Shown here: positions 1 through 5,010 of the stretch, piece after piece
How positions within the stretch are numbered: position 1 is the first letter of the stretch
Layout of the letters: the number at the start of each line of letters is the position of its first letter
NCBI GenBank assembly: GCA_027449725.1
Contig: DAIDLB010000104.1
Coordinates: 1 to 5,010 of the forward strand
Direction: 5' to 3'
Length of the DNA stretch: 5,010 nucleotides
Origin: Chlamydiota bacterium
Lineage (GTDB): Bacteria > Chlamydiota > Chlamydiia > Chlamydiales > SM23-39
Notes under the pieces: model-generated
Seen by the model: only the letters and a program-made list of their open reading frames with translations
Databases searched by the model: none
Told to the model about the DNA's origin: nothing
Translations under genes and position numbers: made by a program

Positions 1-1232
1 CCCGCTCCGAATTGATGGGCCGCTTCGACCTTTCGGAGAGGCAGGCAAATGCCGTCCTTGACCTCCGCCTCTACCAGCTGACCGGCCTCGAGCATGAGAA
101 GATCGACAACGAACACAAAGAACTTTTGCAGAAGATCGCCCACTACAAGGCGGTTCTGGCTTCCGAGGCGATGGTGCGGGACATCATCCGCGAAGAGCTC
201 GAAGATTTGAAAAAAACGCTCAAATCAGAGCGGAAGACGAAGATCGTCGCGGCAGAAGGGGAGTTCCAGATGGAAGACTTGATCGCCGACGAGCAGATGG
301 TCATTACCATCTCGAACGACGACTATATCAAGCGGATGCCGATCGACACGTTCCGCGAACAGCGGCGCGGCGGCCAGGGCGTGGCCGGCATGGAGATGAA
401 AAAAGAGGGGGATATCCTCAAGAGCATCTACATCGCTTCGACCCATGAGACGCTCCTTCTCTTTACGACGCTTGGCCGCTGCTACTGGACCAAAGTGTGG
501 CAGATCCCCGAAGGGGGCAGGCGCACGAAAGGGCGTCCGCTCATCAACCTCCTTGAAGACCTCAATGAGAACGAAAGGGTCGCGGCCGTTCTTCGGGTCC
601 GGAGCTTTGAAGAAGAGGCTTGTATCCTCCTTGCGACGCTCAAAGGCGTCGTCAAGAAAACGGAGCTCTCCGCCTTCAGCAACCCGCGCAGGAAAGGGGT
701 TTTTGCCCTCAATATCGATGAGGGGGATGAGCTGATCGCTGCCCGCATGACAAAACCCGGTAACCAGGTGATGCTCTTTACAAGGAGCGGCATGGCTGTC
801 CGCTTTGATGAGACGCAGGTGCGTCCGATGGGCCGCGTTGCCAGAGGCGTCCGCGGGGTGTCCTTGAAAGACGAGAGCGACAAAGTGGTGAGCTGCGAGG
901 TTGTCATGCCTGTCGATACGGTGCTGGTGATCTGCGAAAATGGCTATGGCAAGCGCTCGAGCGTCGAGGATTTCCGCCAAACGAACCGCGGCGGCGTCGG
1001 CGTCCGCTCCATCATCGTCTCCGAGAGAAACGGCTCGGTTGTGGCGGCCTTGAGCGTGAAAGATGACGACAGCGTCCTCCTCATGTCGATGGCAGGGCAG
1101 GCGGTGCGCATCCCGATGACCGACGTGCGCGTCATGGGCCGCTCGACGCAAGGAGTGCGTCTCGTCCATTTAAGCAAAGACGACGACATTGTCATCGGCG
1201 CAGAGAAAGTTGAAGCCGGAGTTGATGAATAG
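1..1232 (+). CDS. gyrA: DNA gyrase subunit A, C-terminal part (5' end outside window)
   Basis: GyrA is the DNA-cleaving and DNA-wrapping subunit of the A2B2 gyrase that introduces negative supercoils using ATP. The reading frame is open from the window edge (first full codon at base 3), so the winged-helix domain with the catalytic tyrosine lies upstream. The visible part starts in the C-gate region with LTGLEHEKI, nearly identical to the E. coli segment as I recall it, followed by the returning coiled coil (IREELEDLKKTL). The GyrA box QRRGGQG at bases 360-380 opens the C-terminal beta-pinwheel. Blade-type repeats follow, such as RRKGVFALNI, GRVARGVRGVSL, NRGGVGVRSI and GRSTQGVRLVHL. An intact GyrA box favours GyrA over ParC. 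The C-terminus (VEAGVDE) lacks the long acidic tail known from E. coli. The TAG stop directly abuts the tmk start, which indicates one operon. Confidence 0.97.
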   Translation, partial: RSELMGRFDLSERQANAVLDLRLYQLTGLEHEKIDNEHKELLQKIAHYKAVLASEAMVRDIIREELEDLKKTLKSERKTKIVAAEGEFQMEDLIADEQMVITISNDDYIKRMPIDTFREQRRGGQGVAGMEMKKEGDILKSIYIASTHETLLLFTTLGRCYWTKVWQIPEGGRRTKGRPLINLLEDLNENERVAAVLRVRSFEEEACILLATLKGVVKKTELSAFSNPRRKGVFALNIDEGDELIAARMTKPGNQVMLFTRSGMAVRFDETQVRPMGRVARGVRGVSLKDESDKVVSCEVVMPVDTVLVICENGYGKRSSVEDFRQTNRGGVGVRSIIVSERNGSVVAALSVKDDDSVLLMSMAGQAVRIPMTDVRVMGRSTQGVRLVHLSKDDDIVIGAEKVEAGVDE

Positions 1233-1886
1233 ATGGGCCGCGGCGTGTTTATCACCTTTGAAGGGGGCGAGGGGGCCGGAAAGTCCAGCCTGATCGAAGA
1301 GGTGGCCAGACAGCTCGCCTCGGACGGGATCCAGGTCGTCAAGACGCGCGAGCCGGGAAGCACTCACCTGGGCGAGCATATCCGGACCCTCCTTTTGAAC
1401 CATACGTCGCAGCCCGTCTCTCCCTATGCGGAGCTTTGCCTCTTTCTGGCAGCTAGGGCCCAGCACATCCAGGAGGTAATCGTCCCCTCGCTGGAAAGGC
1501 GGAAGGTGATCCTCTGCGACCGCTACAATGACTCGACGATCGCCTACCAGGGGGCAGCCCGCGGCCTCGGGATGGAGAAGGTGGAGTCGATCTGCGAATT
1601 CATCTGCCAGGGAGTGCAGCCACATTTGACCCTCTATCTCGATATCGATCCGGCCGTAGGGCTGTTTCGCGCACGGGGCTCTTCTCCCGAGATCGCAGGC
1701 GAGAGGGGCTATGATCGGATCGAGGTGGAGGGGCTTGAGTTCCACTCCAAGATCCGAAAGGCGTTCCTCGAGATCCACGAAAAAGATCCTGCCCGCGTCC
1801 ACCTCCTCGACGCCTCGCAAAAAAAAGAGATCGTCTGCGCCGAAGCGATGAAGGCGATCCGCCTCCTCCTCGGGAGCCTGGCGTGA
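1233..1886 (+). CDS. tmk: Thymidylate kinase (dTMP kinase)
   Basis: This cytosolic enzyme phosphorylates dTMP to dTDP with ATP, a required step of dTTP synthesis. The 217-residue product is close to the usual 205-215. The P-loop is GGEGAGKS (residues 11-18), the dTMP-contacting REPG is at 39-42, the DRY motif at 96-98 is followed by STIAYQGAARG, and a LID with Arg146, Arg148 and Arg158 precedes DRIE. Compared with the E. coli enzyme as I remember it, the LID between GL and DRIE is about seven residues longer. The start is fixed: the codon just before the ATG is the in-frame gyrA stop TAG, and MGRGVFITFEG matches the family N-terminus. A modest GGAG (1218-1221) lies 11 nt upstream, so initiation probably relies on ribosomes finishing gyrA. 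Its end overlaps holB. An A8 run (1819-1826) lies near the 3' end. Confidence 0.97.
   Translation: MGRGVFITFEGGEGAGKSSLIEEVARQLASDGIQVVKTREPGSTHLGEHIRTLLLNHTSQPVSPYAELCLFLAARAQHIQEVIVPSLERRKVILCDRYNDSTIAYQGAARGLGMEKVESICEFICQGVQPHLTLYLDIDPAVGLFRARGSSPEIAGERGYDRIEVEGLEFHSKIRKAFLEIHEKDPARVHLLDASQKKEIVCAEAMKAIRLLLGSLA
1872..1876 (+). promoter_or_regulatory. Ribosome binding site deciding the GTG start of holB
   Basis: GGGAG lies inside the tmk 3' end, six nucleotides before the GTG at 1883. This spacing supports the unusual GTG start, and the GTGA overlap with the tmk stop points to translational coupling. Confidence 0.7.
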
Positions 1887-2800
1887 AAGCGCTCTTAGGC
1901 AATGAGCCGATCAAAGCCTACCTGGAAAAAGCAATTCAAACCGATTCGCTTCACCATACGCTCCTTTTTAGCGGCATGGAAGGGATCGGCAAATCCCTTT
2001 ATGCAAAAGCGCTCGCCCGCCGGCTTCTCGACTGCTGTGAAACCAGGGTCCAAAAGGAACTCCATCCCGACCTGCACATTTTGAGGCCGGAAGGGAAGAG
2101 CGGCCTTCATCCGGTCGAGCAGATCCGGGAGATGATCGCGGAAATACATAAACCTCCGTTCGAGGCCCCCAAAAAGGTGTTTATCTTTATGGATGCGGAG
2201 CGGATGCAGCCCGTATCGGCCAACGCCCTCCTCAAAACGCTCGAAGAGCCCGACCTCGACTCGTCGATCCTCCTTTTGAGCTCCGCGCCGAACGAGATGC
2301 TGCCGACGATCCTCTCCCGCGCCGTTCATCTCGCCTTCCAGCCGCTGCCGAAAGATGCGATCGCCGGCTATCTCCAGGAAAAAAGGACCCTCTCCCTGGA
2401 AAAGGCCCATCTCCTCGCCCGCCAGTCGCACGGCTCTCTGGGAGCGGCCCTTCGCCTTCTCGATGACGAGCGGGAGGAGACGGCCCGAAATCTCCTGTTT
2501 TCAGCCCTGGATGGGAAGCGCTCTCCCTACACCGCCATCGAAGAGATCGAGGCGCTGTTCGAAGACCTGGAGGGGATCGATTTCCACCGGCAGGTCGAAT
2601 GGCTCCTTGCGGCCTACCTCATGCGCGCCCGCGACGCCGAACTGGCCCGGGAAAAGGGCCCCTCCGAGCTCCTCTATTACCCCCTGGACATCCCGTCCCC
2701 CCTCTCCCTGGACCAGGCTCACGCCAGGGTCCTGCGGGTCCGCCTGGCCCTGGAGCGCAATGTCCGCCTCTCTGCTTGTCTCCACCTTATTTTAGCGTAA
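1883..2800 (+). CDS. holB: DNA polymerase III delta' subunit (clamp loader)
   Basis: Delta' is the stator subunit of the clamp loader that opens and loads the beta sliding clamp at the replication fork. The 305-residue product has the AAA+ layout: a P-loop-like GMEGIGKS (31-38), HPDLHIL (61-67), a Walker B-like VFIFMDAERM (99-108), and the diagnostic ANALLKTLEEP (113-123). SRA (145-147) stands where most family members have SRC, and GSLGAALRLLDD (184-195) starts the later helical part. The C-terminal LERNVRLSACLHLIL resembles the family's terminal collar helix. Between the first helix and HPD there are only about eleven residues with two adjacent cysteines (51-52), so the usual four-cysteine zinc module is absent. 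It starts with GTG overlapping the tmk stop. DnaX (tau/gamma) is a related alternative, but the length, the missing zinc site and the C-terminus favour HolB. Confidence 0.9.
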   Translation: MKALLGNEPIKAYLEKAIQTDSLHHTLLFSGMEGIGKSLYAKALARRLLDCCETRVQKELHPDLHILRPEGKSGLHPVEQIREMIAEIHKPPFEAPKKVFIFMDAERMQPVSANALLKTLEEPDLDSSILLLSSAPNEMLPTILSRAVHLAFQPLPKDAIAGYLQEKRTLSLEKAHLLARQSHGSLGAALRLLDDEREETARNLLFSALDGKRSPYTAIEEIEALFEDLEGIDFHRQVEWLLAAYLMRARDAELAREKGPSELLYYPLDIPSPLSLDQAHARVLRVRLALERNVRLSACLHLILA

Positions 2801-2832
2801 AATCGTAAGTCATTCACAATGGGCTTGTTGCG

Positions 2833-2851
2833 AAATTATTATTAAATATTT
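2833..2851 (+). promoter_or_regulatory. A/T-only stretch, possible UP element
   Basis: Nineteen consecutive A/T bases end two nucleotides before the TTGACA box, which corresponds to about -57 to -39 from the predicted start of transcription. This is where the RNA polymerase alpha C-terminal domain contacts UP elements. The position and composition are seen in the sequence; the function is inferred. Confidence 0.45.
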
Positions 2852-2853
2852 GA

Positions 2854-2882
2854 TTGACATTGTTTATAAATTATGATATTAT
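2854..2882 (+). promoter_or_regulatory. Near-consensus housekeeping sigma promoter for gene A
   Basis: A perfect -35 box TTGACA (2854-2859) is followed by a 17-nt spacer and the -10 box TATTAT (2877-2882), one mismatch from TATAAT. TGA directly before the -10 box provides an extended -10 element. Transcription would start near 2889, leaving a leader of about 23 nt before gene A. This is the only convincing promoter in the window, and it separates the accessory locus from the gyrA-tmk-holB unit. Confidence 0.85.
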
Positions 2883-2900
2883 AGTACTAAGGAAAAAATA

Positions 2901-2915
2901 ATGGGGGGAAGATGA
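2901..2915 (+). other. Four-codon leader ORF with G6 run, overlapping the gene A start
   Basis: ATG at 2901 reads M-G-G-R-stop, and its TGA (2913-2915) overlaps the gene A ATG (2912-2914) as ATGA. AAGGA at 2889-2893 sits seven nucleotides before this ATG, which is ideal spacing for the mini-ORF, but 18 nt from gene A, which is too far for it. The six-G run (2903-2908) is the only purine-rich candidate binding site near the gene A start and lies three nucleotides from it. The leader could serve to couple translation into gene A. It could also be accidental, because the predicted transcript start falls on or near the AAGGA. Confidence 0.4.
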
Positions 2916-4072
2916 CTGCAAATATTACAAGCGGTTCGACGAATCAAACAACTTACCAACAAACAAATTATGATTATACAGTTGAGTATGATCTTACGAT
3001 CTTAAATAGCCCCGGCGATTATATCGACCCGACAACCGGCCAAGCTTATACAGAAGAATCTGCGTTTGCGAAATTGATGAAAGATACTGGTGCTCAGAAC
3101 GATGAAGATCTTCAAAACGTCGTAGTAGTAGATGACTTTGGAAATCAAGTCTCCTTATACGAATACTCCGAAGAGAATAATTATACGAATACCCAAGCGA
3201 TTTTAGCTGAACATGGCATGGGGCCTGCAGAACCTGTTGATCCTATCGATCCAGTTCAACCTGAAGAACCCGTGAATCCGGATCAACAAGTTATCGATGA
3301 TTTGGCCGCTCTTGATGCAGCTGAGCCAAATTCTGAGGAATACGATGCGGCATGGAACCAATTGATGGTTGATATCGGCGGCGAAGAGAACATCAATACC
3401 TACACGATTGAAGAAGACGGAAACTCCTACTCGCTCTTCGGTTACGCGGTGACCCATGATGAACCGAACGCGGCTCAAGCGTTTTTAGACCATCCTGCAA
3501 CGATCAATGAAGATGGAACCGTAGAATTGGACGGATTTGACGTCAACACAATCGCGATGGCAGACGCTCAAGGGAATACGACAAGCAGCATTACGCTTGC
3601 AATTCTGGCGTCAGAGACTGATCCTGCCTTTGGCGATATCGCGATCGAGATGATGAACATGCCGGGCGCAGATCTCTCGTATCCTTTCTTTGAAGCTGTA
3701 GATATGGCCAAGAAACCTCCATACGGGGAAGGCGACTACTATGCCCTGGACTTCATGTTGGCCAACCAGCCTGAAGGTTCTGATCTGGTGAATATCGAGC
3801 AAGCAGGAAACAATCAAACTGCTCTGGAACAGGCAATCAATATTGACGACACAAAGCTCGCTGCTACATTGATTGCAGCCGGCGCTGATACGGAAGGGAC
3901 GACGACGAGCGGTCTCTCTTACGAAGAATTGGCCGAGCATACATACTACCTCGACCCAAACAACACGGAAGTCGACGAGCGGGGAGTGCCAATCCCATCG
4001 CAGGGCGATCCAACAATGATCGGCCTTCTCAATGGCTCGATTGACGCGAACGACTATCTGAACAGTCTGTAA
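2912..4072 (+). CDS. Very acidic ankyrin-like protein of unknown function (gene A)
   Basis: I do not recognise a named family. The product has 386 residues, with 74 Asp/Glu against 5 Lys and 1 Arg, and no cysteine. Residues 1-20 carry no charge and 14 of them are Ser/Thr/Asn/Gln; there is no hydrophobic signal peptide. A first ankyrin-like module spans about 51-101, a linker with proline at every third residue spans 105-123, and a second copy of the module spans about 147-194. Further ankyrin-like units follow, the clearest being NQTALEQAI to LAATLIAAGADT (301-327). Residues 147-386 align with gene B just downstream. The gene has its own strong promoter and terminator, and its base composition is lower in G+C than that of holB. 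An uncharged polar N-terminus and ankyrin-like folds occur in type III effectors of Chlamydiota, so a secreted effector is possible, but that is inference. A cytosolic or structural acidic scaffold is the alternative. Confidence 0.85.
   Translation: MTANITSGSTNQTTYQQTNYDYTVEYDLTILNSPGDYIDPTTGQAYTEESAFAKLMKDTGAQNDEDLQNVVVVDDFGNQVSLYEYSEENNYTNTQAILAEHGMGPAEPVDPIDPVQPEEPVNPDQQVIDDLAALDAAEPNSEEYDAAWNQLMVDIGGEENINTYTIEEDGNSYSLFGYAVTHDEPNAAQAFLDHPATINEDGTVELDGFDVNTIAMADAQGNTTSSITLAILASETDPAFGDIAIEMMNMPGADLSYPFFEAVDMAKKPPYGEGDYYALDFMLANQPEGSDLVNIEQAGNNQTALEQAINIDDTKLAATLIAAGADTEGTTTSGLSYEELAEHTYYLDPNNTEVDERGVPIPSQGDPTMIGLLNGSIDANDYLNSL
3062..3214 (+). repeat. Ankyrin-like module, copy 1 of gene A (residues 51-101)
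   Basis: This copy runs from AFAKLMKDTG through GNQVSLYEY to QAILAEH. It matches copy 2 at A-x-x-x-L-M-x-D-x-G, G-N-x-x-S-L-x-x-Y and Q-A-x-L. The similarity is at protein level; I see no long DNA identity, so the duplication is old. Confidence 0.6.
3224..3280 (+). repeat. P-x-x linker (degenerate 9-bp/3-bp periodic repeat) in gene A
   Basis: Codons for residues 105-123 place proline at 105, 108, 111, 114, 117, 120 and 123, with acidic, amide or hydrophobic residues between. The spacing is exactly three residues, as expected for an extended polyproline-II-like rod. At DNA level it reads as drifted 9-bp units of the CCTGTTGAT / CCTATCGAT type. It separates the two ankyrin-like modules. Confidence 0.75.
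3350..3493 (+). repeat. Ankyrin-like module, copy 2 of gene A (residues 147-194)
   Basis: This copy runs from AWNQLMVDIGG through GNSYSLFGYAV to QAFLDH. It corresponds to copy 1 in the same gene and to residues 72-116 of gene B (AWERLLGLIGG, then DGQSLLNLAV), where the ankyrin consensus is much clearer. Confidence 0.65.
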
Positions 4073-4086
4073 GAACATCTAGCGAT

Positions 4087-4116
4087 AGCGGCAGGATTCT
4101 CCTGCCGCTTTTTTTT
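4087..4116 (+). terminator. Strong intrinsic terminator after gene A
   Basis: A perfect 10-bp inverted repeat (AGCGGCAGGA at 4087-4096 and TCCTGCCGCT at 4100-4109) encloses a three-base loop TTC. The last stem base begins a run of eight T (4109-4116). It lies 14 nt after the gene A stop and should end its transcript before gene B. Confidence 0.95.
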
Positions 4117-4167
4117 ATTTGCATTTTTCATGCCTTGAAGAAAAGAATAAGACCATTCATTTTCGAT

Positions 4168-4174
4168 AGAGAGG
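4168..4174 (+). promoter_or_regulatory. Ribosome binding site of gene B
   Basis: AGAGAGG ends six nucleotides before the ATG at 4181. The in-frame stop TAA at 4148-4150, with no ATG, GTG or TTG between it and 4181, fixes this as the first possible start. Confidence 0.8.
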
Positions 4175-4180
4175 TCTTTC

Positions 4181-5010
4181 ATGAACCTGGTTCTTGCATT
4201 TGCCCTGCTTCTTGTACATCCCGACCGCTCGCTCTACCAAGAAGCCGTCAAAAGCTACTATCTCGATGAACATGGCCACTTAAAGCAAGGCGATCCAACA
4301 CTTCTCAAAAAGATCATCGAATCCTTCGATGCAAACCACCCGGATGTGAAAGCCCTTTTGGGACTCTATGCTGTAGAAGCAGGGGAGGGGGGAGCTTGGG
4401 AAAGACTCCTCGGACTCATCGGCGGGCCCAAGAACATCAGCGTCTTCCAAACCTTGGACGGACAGTCGCTGTTGAATCTGGCCGTACAAAACGGGCTATG
4501 GAAAGCAACGCTTGCGCTTCTTTCCCACGGATACGACATCAACCATCCTGCGCAGATCTATTCCGATGGCACCGAAATGACGAGCAGCCTGGTCGCAGTG
4601 ATGCTCAAATCGGAGACGGACCCCGGTTTCAAAACGATCGCCCTCCAGATGATCCAAGACCCACGCCTCGATCCCCAAAAAAAAACCTCGCTCCTCAATG
4701 GCAATTCGCCGATCTGGTGTGCGCTCGATATGGCCAAATCGCATGGCGACTACGACTTTTTGCACCTTCTTCTCTCCGAGAACAGGAGCCTCGCAAATGC
4801 CCACAATCCAATGAGCGGCAACACCCTTCTTTTCGACGCAGTGATCCACAACCAGACGGTGCTTGCAGCGACACTGATCTACTATGGTGCCGATACAAAG
4901 CAGCTCTATGACAAGAGAGTGCCTCTCGTCGAGTGTACAAAAGATCCGGTCATGATCGGTCTCCTGAAAAAGCAGATCCCGCCGGAGAGTCTATTTAAGG
5001 GCTTCGCCCT
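4181..5010 (+). CDS. Ankyrin-repeat protein of unknown function (gene B), 3' end outside window
   Basis: The frame is open for 276 codons to the window edge and starts at ATG 4181 with a well-placed ribosome binding site. I do not recognise a named family. Residues 2-12 (NLVLAFALLLV) are hydrophobic, but no basic residue precedes them, so this is a weak or atypical signal peptide or anchor. Four ankyrin-like repeats follow. The first (92-121, DGQSLLNLAVQNG to HGYDIN) fits the consensus well. The second spans about 129-164, the third 173-208 (NGNSPIWCALDMA), and the fourth 211-240 (SGNTLLFDAV to GADT). Ankyrin repeats are protein-binding scaffolds; the partner is unknown. Residues 72-276 align along their length with gene A 147-386, sharing TSS, SETDP-x-F, DMAK, LAATLI, GADT and DP-x-MIGLL. 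Charge is near balance (29 acidic, 23 basic), unlike gene A. An A9 run lies at 4677-4685. A terminator lies upstream and no clear promoter is visible. Confidence 0.85.
   Translation, partial: MNLVLAFALLLVHPDRSLYQEAVKSYYLDEHGHLKQGDPTLLKKIIESFDANHPDVKALLGLYAVEAGEGGAWERLLGLIGGPKNISVFQTLDGQSLLNLAVQNGLWKATLALLSHGYDINHPAQIYSDGTEMTSSLVAVMLKSETDPGFKTIALQMIQDPRLDPQKKTSLLNGNSPIWCALDMAKSHGDYDFLHLLLSENRSLANAHNPMSGNTLLFDAVIHNQTVLAATLIYYGADTKQLYDKRVPLVECTKDPVMIGLLKKQIPPESLFKGFA

Noticed and set aside
225..1169. Long minus-strand open frame (314 codons) opposite gyrA.
   Set aside because: It is the antisense shadow of a clear gyrA reading frame in G+C-rich DNA, with a His/Asp/Ala-rich composition and no recognisable domain.
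1..1232. ParC (topoisomerase IV subunit A) as the identity of the first gene.
   Set aside because: The intact GyrA box QRRGGQG and a full set of pinwheel blade repeats fit GyrA; ParC normally has a degenerate or missing box.
2801..2835. Terminator after holB, for example the ACAA/TTGT pairing around 2816-2828.
   Set aside because: The stem is only four A/T-rich pairs and no T-run follows. No convincing intrinsic terminator is visible for the gyrA-tmk-holB unit.
4119..4163. Possible promoter for gene B (TTGCAT at 4119 or TTGAAG at 4135).
   Set aside because: Neither has a recognisable -10 box at 16-18 nt (AAAGAA-like or CATTTT). Gene B may use an atypical sigma factor, readthrough or a weak promoter, but the sequence does not support a call.
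4396..4911. A 171-codon + strand open frame.
   Set aside because: It overlaps gene B in another frame and is rich in Arg/Pro/Ser as shadow frames are. The frame starting at 4181 has the ribosome binding site, ankyrin repeats and homology to gene A.
2801..5010. Mobile element or integration site explaining the accessory genes.
   Set aside because: No transposase, integrase, tRNA gene, terminal inverted repeats or flanking direct repeats are visible. Base composition alone is not enough.

Overview
The window looks like a chromosomal segment of a bacterium in the Chlamydiota or a close PVC relative. The main argument is the tight gyrA-tmk-holB order, which I recall from chlamydial genomes. The window alone does not prove the taxon. 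The left 2.8 kb is G+C-rich housekeeping DNA, and the right 2.2 kb is a less G+C-rich accessory locus. Everything supported is on the + strand.

Left part (1-2800): the 3' part of gyrA (DNA gyrase subunit A: C-gate/coiled-coil end plus beta-pinwheel domain), then tmk (thymidylate kinase) starting on the base after the gyrA stop, then holB (DNA polymerase III delta' subunit) overlapping tmk by 4 nt. The three genes form one translationally packed unit for DNA topology, dTTP supply and clamp loading. HolB appears to lack the usual four-cysteine zinc module.

Junction (2801-2911): base composition drops sharply. The gap holds a near-perfect housekeeping promoter (TTGACA, 17-nt spacer, TGA-TATTAT) with an A/T-only stretch just upstream. 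Next comes a four-codon leader ORF with its own Shine-Dalgarno sequence, a run of six G, and an ATGA overlap with the next start codon.

Right part (2912-5010): two tandem genes of unknown function whose products are homologous to each other over about 200-240 residues. Gene A (386 aa, complete) is extremely acidic (74 Asp/Glu against 6 Lys/Arg), has no cysteine, and starts with an uncharged Ser/Thr/Asn/Gln-rich segment. It also contains a strict P-x-x linker between two copies of a degenerate ankyrin-like module. A strong intrinsic terminator follows it. Gene B starts at 4181 with a good ribosome binding site and stays open to the window edge. It has clearer ankyrin repeats and near-balanced charge, and begins with a short hydrophobic stretch. 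The likely picture is a small lineage-specific ankyrin-like family that duplicated, after which one copy was rebuilt into a highly acidic, strongly transcribed and possibly secreted protein. The secretion and host-interaction parts of that picture are inference.
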